From: JAQBVV01 sp965249205
GTDB taxonomy: Bacteria; Acidobacteriota; Vicinamibacteria; Vicinamibacterales; UBA2999
DNA length: 64,000 bases
Reading direction: 5' to 3'
NCBI GenBank assembly: GCA_965249205.1
Contig: CBDFLL010000003.1
Span: 62,001-126,000 of the forward strand
The notes beneath the pieces were generated by a model. The model made no database searches. It was given only the letters and a program-made list of their open reading frames with translations, and had not been told where the DNA came from. Shown piece after piece: positions 44,726-53,440 of the stretch. The translations under genes were made by a program, and so were the position numbers. Numbering within the stretch: position 1 is the first letter of the stretch; each line of letters opens with the position of its first letter.

Positions 44726-45565
44726 TCAGGCTCTGCTTTGTTCTCCTGTGAAGAAGGGCAGCCCCGGCTTCGGTTCGCGCCGCTTCCGCAGCGGCATACC
44801 TGGATACGGGTACTCGGGGTGCTCCAGGGTCGCATCGTCGTGACACGCCAGGATGACGTCCCCGCGCCGATCAAGCTCCTCCACCGACTTCCACCCGTCA
44901 ATGGAATTGACGAAACGGGCCGGCACCCAGTACCGCCAGCGCTCCTTTTCGTTCGGCTCCAGGTTCCGCAAGCGGAAGATGGCATCCCCGGCGATGACGC
45001 AGGCTCCTGCGGTCGTCTCGACCTGCACGGACATGTGGCCCACCGAGTGGCCTGGCGTCGGGAACACACTCACGCCGTCCACGATCGTCACCACTCCCTC
45101 GACGAGCTCGAACTGGCAGCCGTAGAACGGCGGTTCGATACCGAGGATGGGCGACTCGTAGCTGCGATAGTAGAGCGGCAGGGGATTGTAGGCCCACTGG
45201 ATTTCCGCGGCTGAGCAGATGAGCCGCGCGTTGCGGAACGCCTTGATGTTCTGGCAGTGATCCCAGTGCAGATGGGTCATGATCACGATGTCGATCTCGT
45301 CGGGATCCACACCCATCGCTTTCAATGCATCCGGCGCGTCCTTGCCGTCGCGTTGCTCGGCCTTGTGGTGAAACTCGCTGGCGCGCTCGGCGGTGGACAT
45401 GCCGGTGTCCACCATGATCTTGTGCTCGCCCGTGTCGATGTAGAAACAGATCACCGGCATCCAGATCTTCTTGCCCGCCTCGCCCTTCCAGAACAGGTAG
45501 GTCCCCAGATCGCCCTCGATCCATCCGGTGTTAATCGGCACGATCCTCGTCTGCTCACGACTCAT
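44726..45565 (-). CDS. Metallo-beta-lactamase-fold lactonase-like protein (AHL lactonase family)
   Basis: 279 residues from ATG 45565 with an AGGAGG upstream. The N-terminal half, PVICFYIDTGEHKIMVDTGMSTAER, and the zinc motif MTHLHWDHCQNI (H98, H100, D102, H103), with PTPGHSVGHMSVQVET, CVIAGDAIF and LACHDD, match the AttM/AiiA-like N-acyl homoserine lactonase family. No signal peptide. Lactone hydrolysis is plausible, but family members also include other esterases. Convergent with the preceding MBL gene. Confidence 0.87.
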   Translation of the reverse strand: MSREQTRIVPINTGWIEGDLGTYLFWKGEAGKKIWMPVICFYIDTGEHKIMVDTGMSTAERASEFHHKAEQRDGKDAPDALKAMGVDPDEIDIVIMTHLHWDHCQNIKAFRNARLICSAAEIQWAYNPLPLYYRSYESPILGIEPPFYGCQFELVEGVVTIVDGVSVFPTPGHSVGHMSVQVETTAGACVIAGDAIFRLRNLEPNEKERWRYWVPARFVNSIDGWKSVEELDRRGDVILACHDDATLEHPEYPYPGMPLRKRREPKPGLPFFTGEQSRA

Positions 45566-45894
45566 TCGGTCCTCCTGCGTCCGTACATAATGGGTTCGAC
45601 GACCCAACCAGGTCGACGATCATCGTAGACTCGCTTTCTTCGCGTGTGGTCGTATGATACTCAGTCCCGATGCGTGAACGCGATGTCCGGCGCGCGAAGC
45701 AGTCGGTCGTGGACGCAGCACAGCGCGCATTCCGGACCGGACTGCAGTTCAACATCGGCACGTCAGTATTCGCGGGAGCGAATCGATGAGGCCACGACGT
45801 GGTGGTCAGGCCGCTTAGCTCAGTCGGTAGGAATGAACAGGAGGGGGTCGCCGTGCACAGCGCGCGCTGACGTGCATCGCACGACCCGCATGCA
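45566..45894. other. 329-bp divergent gap with a tRNA-like 5' fragment
   Basis: Between the lactonase-like gene and the dehydrogenase gene. At 45810-45830 the sequence GCCGCTTAGCTCAGTCGGTAG reads like the acceptor 5' strand and D-arm of a tRNA, but no anticodon, T-arm or CCA partner follows. A 39-codon frame (about 45670-45789) has no recognisable family. Otherwise presumed promoter sequence for both flanking genes. Confidence 0.4.
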
Positions 45895-46812
45895 ATGAAT
45901 ATCGGTTTTATCGGGCTGGGCGTCATGGGGCGCCCGATGGCGTTGCACCTCTGCAAGGCGGGCTACAGCGTGGGCGTGTACGCCAGGCGTCGCGGGGCGG
46001 CCGATCCGCTTGTCGCCGCTGGCGCGACGGTGTCGGCGACGCCCGCCGAACTCGCGTCAACGTCGGATGTCGTCGTCACGATGGTGACGGCGACGGCGGA
46101 TGTCGAGGAGGTGTTGCTCGGCGACGACGGCGCGCTCAGCGGAGCCAGGCCGGGTTTGGCTGTCATCGACATGAGCACCATCGCGCCGCAGGCCACGCGG
46201 AGCATTGCCGCCGCGTTAGCGCAACGTCACGTGAGAATGCTGGATGCGCCGGTCACCGGAGGCCCCGCCGGGGCCGAGGCGGCCACGCTCACCATCATGG
46301 TCGGTGGCGAGCCGGCGGTCCTCGACGAGGTCCGGCCGATCCTCGAGCGACTCGGACAACAGATCGTGCATATGGGCGGCCACGGCGCCGGCCAGGTGGC
46401 GAAGGCCTGCAACCAGCTTGCGCTTCTCGTCAACGTTGAGGGCGTGGCCGAAGCGCTGGCGCTTGGCGAGCGCCATGGCCTCGACCCGCGCACGCTCCGC
46501 CAAGCGCTGCTCGGCGGGATCGCCGCGAGCCGGGTGCTCGAGGTGTTCGGGGCCCGCATGGCTGACCGCCAGTTCGAGGCGGGGATCGCGACACGGATCT
46601 ACGACAAAGACCTCAACATCGTCCTCGAACTGGCTCGGGAGGTTGGTCAAACGCTGCCGGCCACCGACATTGTGAGGAAACATATCGACGAGATGGTCGC
46701 CCGTGGAGAGGGGAGCAGAGACCTCGCGGCGCTCATCCAGACGGTCGAGCGGCTCTCGACTCCGAAGCCCACGCGCCAATTGCAGGAGGACGAGCATTGC
46801 ATACCAGACTAG
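45895..46812 (+). CDS. Beta-hydroxyacid dehydrogenase (3-hydroxyisobutyrate/tartronate semialdehyde reductase family)
   Basis: 305 residues. Rossmann motif IGFIGLGVMGRPMALHLCKAGYSVGVYARR, then VIDMSTIAPQATRSIA, the substrate-binding DAPVTGGPAGAEAATLTIMVGG, and the catalytic-Lys region GAGQVAKACNQLALLVNVEGVAEAL (Lys in K-x-x-N). It reduces or oxidises short beta-hydroxyacids with NAD(P). Its end overlaps the following MBL gene by 16 nt, so the two are co-transcribed. The exact substrate cannot be told from sequence. Confidence 0.92.
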   Translation: MNIGFIGLGVMGRPMALHLCKAGYSVGVYARRRGAADPLVAAGATVSATPAELASTSDVVVTMVTATADVEEVLLGDDGALSGARPGLAVIDMSTIAPQATRSIAAALAQRHVRMLDAPVTGGPAGAEAATLTIMVGGEPAVLDEVRPILERLGQQIVHMGGHGAGQVAKACNQLALLVNVEGVAEALALGERHGLDPRTLRQALLGGIAASRVLEVFGARMADRQFEAGIATRIYDKDLNIVLELAREVGQTLPATDIVRKHIDEMVARGEGSRDLAALIQTVERLSTPKPTRQLQEDEHCIPD

Positions 46813-47867
46813 TTCTCACAGTGGCAGTCGCTGCGTGCGTGGGTGTGGCCTTCGGCTCGGACGTGGCTGCCCGGCGCGGAGCACAAGCGTCAGCGGTGCC
46901 TGTGTATCCCACCGAACAGCAGATGGCGCAGTCGCCTGTGGCGCAGCGGCACGTCGCAAACGCGACCGCGATCGCCGGGACGGATCTGGTCACGCAGGCG
47001 GAGAATGCCTGCCAGGTTCTGGGTCCGCAGGTGCCGGCGCTCACGCGTCAGGCCACCGGTCAGGCGTTCGTGCCGACGCGGCGGTTGGAGCCCGTGAAGA
47101 TCTTCGACAACCTCTACTACGTCGGATCGAATTTTGTCGGCGCGTTTGCGATCACGACCAGCGACGGCATCATCCTTCTCGACACGCTCAACTCACCTCA
47201 GGAGGCCGAGGAGATCATCGTCGAGGATCTGCGGACGCTTGGGCTCGATCCCACAACCGTGAAGCACGCCATCATCGGGCATGGCCACGTCGACCATTTC
47301 GGTGGCGCTCCGTATTTTCAGGAACAGGGCGTTCGCATTTCGCTGACGGCGGCCGACTGGGATCTGATGGAACGCCCGTCGCCGCCGGCGACACCGGAGG
47401 CGGCGGCGTTCGTGCGGCGGCTCGGTGTCGACCCCACGACGCCGCGGCCCAGGCGCGATCTGGTGCTGACCGACGGGCAGACGGTGACACTTGGCGATAC
47501 GAGCGTGACGATTCTGGCCACCCCTGGTCATACTGACGGGTCGATCGGCGTCTTGTTCCCGGTGATGGACAAAGGCCAGACGTATAACGCGCTGCTGTTG
47601 TCGGGCGCCAATCAGACGCCGACCTCGGCGTCGCTGGCTTCGTTCGCCAAGGCGCTCACGACTGCGAAGGTGGCGAAGGCGGCGGTGCTGCTCAACGGCC
47701 ACCCGGGGTTGTTTGGAAACGAGCTGGATTGGTTCGACATGATTCGTGAGAATCCTGGTGGTCCGAACCCGTTCGTGTATGGTGAATCGCGGTTTGCGCG
47801 CTACATCGACATCATGATCGAGTGCGCCAGCGCCAGGGTCGCGGCGATGGCCTACGCGCCTCTATAG
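46797..47867 (+). CDS. Secreted metallo-beta-lactamase-fold hydrolase (B3-like)
   Basis: 356 residues from TTG 46797, seven bases after AGGAGG (46784-46789), which supports this start inside the upstream gene. Signal peptide (TRLVLTVAVAACVGVAFG). MBL core VKIFDNLYYVGSNFVGAFAITTSDGIILLDTL, zinc motif GHGHVDHFGG (H162, H164, D166, H167), ILATPGHTDGSIGVLFPV, and a late His in LLNGHPG. The G-H-G-H-x-D-H form is B3-like, but beta-lactamase activity is not implied. Its last bases overlap an acyl-CoA dehydrogenase relic on the other strand. Confidence 0.88.
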   Translation: MHTRLVLTVAVAACVGVAFGSDVAARRGAQASAVPVYPTEQQMAQSPVAQRHVANATAIAGTDLVTQAENACQVLGPQVPALTRQATGQAFVPTRRLEPVKIFDNLYYVGSNFVGAFAITTSDGIILLDTLNSPQEAEEIIVEDLRTLGLDPTTVKHAIIGHGHVDHFGGAPYFQEQGVRISLTAADWDLMERPSPPATPEAAAFVRRLGVDPTTPRPRRDLVLTDGQTVTLGDTSVTILATPGHTDGSIGVLFPVMDKGQTYNALLLSGANQTPTSASLASFAKALTTAKVAKAAVLLNGHPGLFGNELDWFDMIRENPGGPNPFVYGESRFARYIDIMIECASARVAAMAYAPL

Positions 47868-48030
47868 CCGTCTGTTCTCCTGGCGGGCGCCTTCGCCGGT
47901 GTTGACCGACGCGAGCGCCCGCTCGGCGGACTTGATCAGGTCGCGAGCAATGACCACCCGCTGAATTTGATTCGTGCCCTCGTAAATCCGGGTGATCTTG
48001 GCGTCACGCGTGTACTTCTCGACCGCTGAC
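47862..48030 (-). pseudogene. Acyl-CoA dehydrogenase C-terminal relic (inverted)
   Basis: On the minus strand this encodes AVEKYTRDAKITRIYEGTNQIQRVVIARDLIKSAERAL and about 15 more residues before TAG (47864-47862). RDAKI..IYEGTNQIQR is the hallmark end of acyl-CoA dehydrogenases. The homology breaks at about 48030, exactly where a middle piece of the same family begins on the plus strand. Only ~55 residues survive. Confidence 0.85.
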
Positions 48031-48330
48031 CGTCTGCTTGGCGGTGTGGAGGGTCAAGGCTTCAAATAGGCGATGACGACACTGGACTTTGGCCGGCCAA
48101 CCGTCGCCGCGCAAGCCGTCGGCATCGCGCAGGGTGCCCTCGACCATGCCTTGCACTACGCAAGCACCCGCGAGCAGTTCGGCAAGCCGATTGCCTCCCT
48201 GCAAGGATTGCAGTTCATGCTTGCGGATATGGACACGATGACCTCAGCGGCCCGAGAACTCACCCCTTCTCGCTCAAGAGCTGGTCCATCCTGGTGCTCT
48301 CCTCCGCGCAGCCTCGCGCGCCTTTTCCTG
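48031..48330 (+). pseudogene. Acyl-CoA dehydrogenase middle-domain relic
   Basis: The plus strand reads GGVEGQGFK-stop-AMTTLDFGRPTVAAQAVGIAQGALDHALHYASTREQFGKPIASLQGLQFMLADMDTMTSAARELT. This is the segment leading into the C-terminal helical domain of acyl-CoA dehydrogenases. A TAG at 48067-48069 replaces a conserved Ile codon, and homology fades at about 48265. The rest of the gene is absent. IS copy 2 lies immediately to the right (CTAG at 48331). Confidence 0.87.
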
Positions 48331-48334
48331 CTAG

Positions 48335-49629
48335 CAGGCTGCTGAAGAACCCGGGTGATCGGGCCGTTTTCTAAGGATCATGCGAGTCACCACCGACCGA
48401 CAACGGTGCGCACGGCTGTGCGCTGGCCCCGATCAAGGGGCCGGCGACACGCGCGGCCGGTGATCAGGGACACCTCGCCTCCAGATTCCGCAGCCGGACC
48501 AAGTTATAGACCGTGGCGGCGAAGGTAAGCTGCCAATCCACGAGGGCGACACCGCGATGCCGGAGTTTGCGCAAGCCGCCGACGGTCTTCATCCAGCCAA
48601 AGACCTGTTCTACGAGTTTCCGTTTCCGCTGACTGACGTGATAGCCCGCATGCCGCGTGGTCCGGCCATCGATCGCACTCCAGCGGACCTTCTGAGCAAC
48701 GTGGGGCGTGACGGCCCGGATACGGACAGCGGCCACAAAGCTTGCCACATCGTAGCCCTTGTCCGCCCCGACCGTGCTGCCCGGCGGCGCGCTGGCCTCC
48801 AGCAACAGCGCCGCTGCCTCGCGTTCGGCGGTCCCCGTCGCGTGAGTCGCGCAGACGTTGGCGACAAGTCCCTGTCGATTGTCCAGCAGCACGTGGCCCA
48901 GATACGCCAGCTTGGCTTCCTTCCCCTGGCCCTTCCGATGCAGCATCGCCTCCGGATCGGTCGTCGACTGGTGCGTGTCGTTGCGCCGCCGCTCCCCGTG
49001 GAAGTTGACCGTGGGATTCCCGGGGTCATCGGGCGGGTCGCTCTCCGCCGCGTCCCGGCACCGAAAGCTCTTCAGGCTGGCCCACGCTTCCAATTGGGTC
49101 CCATCCACAGTGAAGTGTTCGTCCGAGAGCAGCCCGGCCGCCCGCGCGTGGGCCTGCACCGCATCAAAGAAGGCGGCCGCGAGATCGCCCGCCAGCAGCC
49201 GGTCGCGATTCTTGGTAAACGTGGTGGGATGCCAAACCGGGTCGTCCAAATTCAAGCCCACGAACCAGCGGAACAGCAGGTTGTAATTGAGCTCTTCCAT
49301 CAGCAGCCGCTCGCTCCGCACCGTGTAGAGCACCTGCAGCAACAACGCGCGCAGCAGCTGTTCCGGCGGGATCGACGGACGCCCTGTGTTGGCGTACAGG
49401 CCGGCGAACCTGCGCGACATCGTTCTCAGCGCTTCGTCCGTCAGCGCGCGAACCGCGCGGAGCGGATGGTCGGCTGGTACGCGCTGTTCCGGCGACAGGT
49501 AGCTGAACATGTGAGTGCTTTGCTCATCGTGTCCGCGCATGATGGGGCTCCCTTCAGCGGTGTTGGGAGCATGGTAGTACGCCGGGATCGATCTGTCGAT
49601 CCCATTTCACGGAGTTTTTCAGCAGCCTG
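48335..49629 (-). mobile_element. IS5-like insertion sequence, copy 2
   Basis: 1,295 bp, inverted relative to copies 1 and 3. Ends CAGGCTGCTGAA / TTCAGCAGCCTG, flanked by CTAG at 48331-48334 and 49630-49633. It lies at the edge of the acyl-CoA dehydrogenase relic and about 45 bp from family A repeat copy 2, so two elements with CTAG flanks sit side by side. Confidence 0.95.
48464..49540 (-). CDS. IS5-like transposase, intact (copy 2)
   Basis: 358 residues, full length. N-terminal FSYLSPEQRVPADHPLRAVRALTDEAL and LLRALLLQVLYTVRSERLLMEELNYNLLFRWFVGL are characteristic of this IS5 subgroup. DDE residues are in DGTQLEAW, ADKGYD and KLVEQVFGWMKTVGG. It differs from copy 3 at single residues only (MLHRKG here, MLPRKG there). 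A potential source of transposase for the frameshifted copy. Confidence 0.95.
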   Translation of the reverse strand: MRGHDEQSTHMFSYLSPEQRVPADHPLRAVRALTDEALRTMSRRFAGLYANTGRPSIPPEQLLRALLLQVLYTVRSERLLMEELNYNLLFRWFVGLNLDDPVWHPTTFTKNRDRLLAGDLAAAFFDAVQAHARAAGLLSDEHFTVDGTQLEAWASLKSFRCRDAAESDPPDDPGNPTVNFHGERRRNDTHQSTTDPEAMLHRKGQGKEAKLAYLGHVLLDNRQGLVANVCATHATGTAEREAAALLLEASAPPGSTVGADKGYDVASFVAAVRIRAVTPHVAQKVRWSAIDGRTTRHAGYHVSQRKRKLVEQVFGWMKTVGGLRKLRHRGVALVDWQLTFAATVYNLVRLRNLEARCP

Positions 49630-49677
49630 CTAGAGGCGTTCTGTGTCGCTCACGTCCTCATGTGTCGACGGGACTAG

Positions 49678-49946
49678 CAGCCCGTGGTAAAAGCCCGGCG
49701 TCGCACCTAACGCGGATTTCACGAGCGGAGCCATGACCCTCTGCCAGGTACTGCTGAAATCCGCGCTAGCCGAGCGAGGCGCCTAGAGCGCTTTTCAGAT
49801 AGGCCCTGTACGCCGCATGGTCATGAAAAGCGCCTACGCGGACAAGGCGCAACGACTGAAAATACCGCCTGTATTTGACGGAGGAGCAACGCAGGTCGCG
49901 AGGATGCATCGCTCGTCGAATGCAGACGGACTCTTACCACGGACTG
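49678..49946 (-). repeat. MITE-like repeat, family A, copy 2 (inverted)
   Basis: 269 bp, in the opposite orientation to copies 1 and 3. Ends CAGCCCGTGGTAAAAG and CTCTTACCACGGACTG, with perfect CTAG on both sides (49674-49677, 49947-49950). The internal GCGGATTTCA/TGAAATCCGC and GCGCTTTTCA/TGAAAAGCGC hairpins are retained. The right CTAG forms the TAG stop codon of the neighbouring SDR gene. Confidence 0.9.
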
Positions 49947-50798
49947 CTAGACATCGGCTTTGAAATGCAAGCCACCCGGCTCGTCGACGAGTACATCCAG
50001 GAACGGCGGCTCTGAGGGGTCATTCGCGTACGCCTCGAAATCGGTGACACCGTTCTGACGCAGGACCGCTTCATCGATCGCGTAGTGGCCTGTGTACGCC
50101 CGACTGGGTTGCGTCAGGATCCAGTGTGCGGCATCCGCCATGATCGCGGGTTTGCGCGATTTTCGATAGACCTCATCGCCGAGCAGTTTCGTCGCTGCGG
50201 TCGAGATTGTCGTGCGGGGCCAGAGCGCGTTGGCCGCCACGCCCGCCTCCTTGAACTCCAGTGCCCAGCCCCTGATGCACAGCGACATGCAGTACTTCAT
50301 CATGACCCACGGCAGGTGGTCACCCCACCAGTGCTCCGCGAATTCCAGCGGCGGTGAGATGGAGAGCATGTGCGGATTGTCAGCCTTGATCAAGTGTGGC
50401 AGGCAGGCCTTGCCCATCAGGAACGTGCCTCGCATATTGATACCGGCCATCAAGTCGAACTTCTTGGTTGGGACATCCAGCGTGTTCGTCAACGTGATCG
50501 CACTCGCGTTCAAGACGAGGCCGTCGATGCCCCCGAACCGACCCACTGCCTGCTCCACCGCCGCATGAATCTGCCGTTCGTCGCGCACATCGACCACTAC
50601 AGCCAGCGCCCGTCCGCCAGCCTGTTCGATCTCCTGCGCGGCCGTATGAACGGTTCCAGGCAAGATCGGATGCGGCTCCGCGGTTTTGGCAGCCACGACG
50701 ATGTTGGCGCCGTCGCGTGCGGCTCGGAGGGCAATAGCGAGGCCGATTCCGCGGCTGGCTCCAGAGACGAGGATCGTCTTGTTCCGTAGCGTGGACAT
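49947..50798 (-). CDS. Short-chain dehydrogenase/reductase, HSDL2-like, with altered active site
   Basis: 283 residues; GGAAGG upstream of ATG 50798. Cofactor motif VSGASRGIGLAIALRAARDGANIVVAAK; VDVRDERQI; LVLNASAI (NAG variant); LSISPP (Ser region). The segment WVMMKYCMSLCIRGWALEF aligns with the YTMAKYGMSMC... of HSDL2-like SDRs, but the catalytic Tyr position of YxxxK is Trp here. The following NALWPRTTISTAA block is normal. The stop codon lies in the CTAG at the end of family A repeat copy 2, so the C terminus may be slightly altered. Confidence 0.88.
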   Translation of the reverse strand: MSTLRNKTILVSGASRGIGLAIALRAARDGANIVVAAKTAEPHPILPGTVHTAAQEIEQAGGRALAVVVDVRDERQIHAAVEQAVGRFGGIDGLVLNASAITLTNTLDVPTKKFDLMAGINMRGTFLMGKACLPHLIKADNPHMLSISPPLEFAEHWWGDHLPWVMMKYCMSLCIRGWALEFKEAGVAANALWPRTTISTAATKLLGDEVYRKSRKPAIMADAAHWILTQPSRAYTGHYAIDEAVLRQNGVTDFEAYANDPSEPPFLDVLVDEPGGLHFKADV

Positions 50799-51085
50799 CT
50801 CAACACCTTCCTTCGCGATTTCGGCGCCTCGGCCCGCTCACGGGGCGAGCCGACAGTATAGGTGAGCGGCGCCCACCGCGCGGTGGCTGGCCCGCACACA
50901 GGCGGTCGGCGGCGGCGCGGCAACGGCGTGCGATTGGCGATAGAATCGGCGCTGTGCCGTCGGCGTATGCGGCAGGCGACGCGGTCTCCACGCAGGGCGA
51001 CGAGCGGCATCGCCATCGTTCGCGGATCGAGGCTCACACGCGCATGACGTGCATCGCTGGATGCGAGAGAGGCGCCTTCATCAGT

Positions 51086-51904
51086 ATGAGGAAGAAAAAG
51101 GTGACGCGCTGGCAGATCGCGCTTCTGTCGACCTCCACCGGGATCGGTCTGGCACTGGCGGTCGGGTGCGCCCCCGATACGCCGCCAGCCGCCACGGCAC
51201 AGGAAGCCAATGTGCCGGCGTTGCCGTCGCCAGACCTCTACGCCGGGTCTCCCTATCTCGGAGAACTCCGCAACTCGTTGGTCTACGGCGAGATCTGGGA
51301 GCGCCCGCAACTGTCGAAACGCGACCGGAGCTTGATCACGGTCGCCGTGCTCCAGGCGCTGGTGCGCGACGAGCTCGCGCTCCATGTCCCCCGCGGGCTC
51401 GACAACGGACTCAGCGCGGAAGAGATCTCCGAAATCATCCTGCACGTGACGTTTTACGCTGGATGGCCGACGGGCGTTCAGGCGTCGTTGACCGCAGCCG
51501 AGGCGTTCGAGGAGCGCGGGCTGTCGCTCGGTGAGCTGCCACGTGCGCCATCGGGGGCCGACGCGTCGACGCCGAGCGCGTTGAGCGATGCCTATGCCGC
51601 GGTGCCGAGACTCGGAGAGTTGCGCAACAGCTTGCTGTACGGCGACATCTGGGAGCGGCCGCTTCTCTCGAAGCGCGACCGGAGCCTCATCACCGTCGCG
51701 GTCAATCAGGCGCTCTATGCGACCAACGAGCTACGGACGCACATCGATCGTGCGCTCGACGAAAACGGTGTGACGCCGCAGGAGATCTCCGAAGTGATTC
51801 TCCATGTGACGTTCTACGCCGGCTGGCCGGCGGCGGTGAATGCCGGGCGGCTGGCGACAGCGGCGTTCGAGGCGCGCGGTATCGACTTGAGCCAGTTGCA
51901 CTAA
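51086..51904 (+). CDS. Lipoprotein-like protein with two carboxymuconolactone decarboxylase domains
   Basis: 272 residues from ATG 51086. A hydrophobic leader ending LALAVGCAPD suggests a lipobox Cys. Two tandem CMD (AhpD-like) domains follow. Each has GELRNSL(V/L)YG(E/D)IWERP.LSKRDRSLITVAV..AL and EEISE(I/V)ILHVTFYAGWP.(G/A)V. They are clearly an internal duplication. The AhpD C-x-x-C pair is absent, so peroxidase-type thiol chemistry is unlikely; it is closer to PcaC. Function unknown. A relic of its 3' end lies at 56541-56650. Confidence 0.85.
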   Translation: MRKKKVTRWQIALLSTSTGIGLALAVGCAPDTPPAATAQEANVPALPSPDLYAGSPYLGELRNSLVYGEIWERPQLSKRDRSLITVAVLQALVRDELALHVPRGLDNGLSAEEISEIILHVTFYAGWPTGVQASLTAAEAFEERGLSLGELPRAPSGADASTPSALSDAYAAVPRLGELRNSLLYGDIWERPLLSKRDRSLITVAVNQALYATNELRTHIDRALDENGVTPQEISEVILHVTFYAGWPAAVNAGRLATAAFEARGIDLSQLH

Positions 51905-53440
51905 CACGCTGGCTCGACGCGTTCCGGTCAGATTGTGAATGCACGCTGCGCCGACCATCATCGGTTCAGAAAAAGGAGGGGATATGAACGGCAGATTATG
52001 GGTTCTCGTTGTCGGTTTTCTGATCGTGGTGATACGTGTCGGGGGAGTCGCTCAGGAACCGGATGCCAGGATCCTTGTGCAGACGTCTCTCGCAGCGATG
52101 GGCGGCGAAAATATGACGTCCATTCAGTATTCCGGGAGCACCGGCTATCTCGCCGCCTCTGGTCAGAATTATTCGCTAGCAAACGATTGGCCGGCGAATC
52201 AGATGACCAGCTACACCCGAACCATCGATTACGACGCCAGATCCTCAAGGGAGGATCTCACGCTCACGCAGGGAACTGGAGAGGGCGGACCGACAGGAGG
52301 AGGTAATTCTCCCTTGATCACGTCGCCGCTCGAAGGGGAGCAGCGGCGGATATCGATGGTCAGTGGCGACTATGCCTGGACCATGCGTGGTGCCACGGTG
52401 GTTCCAGCGCCCGCCGACGCGGAGCAGCGGCAGCTCGAGATCTGGCTCACCCCGCATGGCTGTCTCAAAGCCGCGCTGGCTCCAGGGGCCAACCCGATCG
52501 TCATCACGCGGACTGAACAAGGGAAGGGCCGGATCAGGGCTGTCTCGTTTATGGCGCTGGAGAAGTACCGGGTGCAGTGCGCGATCAACGACGAGAATCT
52601 GGTCGAGCGGATCCAGACGTATTTTCCCAATCCCGTCGTCGGCGACATGTATTACGAGTTGGTCCTGACCAACTACCAGGATTTTAACGGCGTGATGTTC
52701 CCGACGACGTTCCATGCGCACCATGATCTCGATGACGATCTGGAAGGCGAAGGCGTCAACGTCAGCGGTGGCCACAACCAGTTCGGTCTCACGGTGACCA
52801 GCGTCCAGGTGAACGTGGCTGACGCCACGGTGACCGTGCCAGACGTGGTGCGCACAGCAACCGTTCCACTGGTCCGTGTGGAGTCGCAGCAAGCGGCGGA
52901 GGGGGTCTGGCATGTGGGCGGCGGGACGCACGCGAGTGTGGCCGTCGAGTTCATGGATTTCATCACGGTCATCGAGGCACCGCTCAATGAGGAGCGGTCA
53001 CTGGCTGTGATCGCTGAAGTGAAGCGATTGATTCCCAATAAGCCGATTCGGTACCTGGTAAGTTCGCACCACCACTGGGATCACTTGGGCGGACTCCGCG
53101 CCTACGTCCAGCAGGAGGGCGTGACCATCATTGTGCAGCAATCGAATCACGCGTACTACGCAGAGGTCTTGACGGTTCGGCCGTGGACCTTGGAGCCCGA
53201 CAGGCTGGCGCTTGCGCCGCCCGAAGAAGTCGCCGAGGGCTACACCTTTGAGTCGGTGGGCCAGAAATACGTGCTGACGGACGGGACGAAGGTCATGGAG
53301 ATCTACAACGTGCAAGGACTTGCGCATGCTCAGGGCATGCTGATGGCGTATCTGCCGCAAGAGAAAATAGTGATCGAAGCGGATCTGTTTACTCCGCCCG
53401 CGCCGAATACGCCGACCCCAACGACCGTGTCCGCGTCTAG

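Noticed and set aside
45810..45890. A complete tRNA gene
   Set aside because: After the D-arm-like bases there is no anticodon stem, T-arm (GTTCGA-type loop) or acceptor 3' strand within the needed distance.
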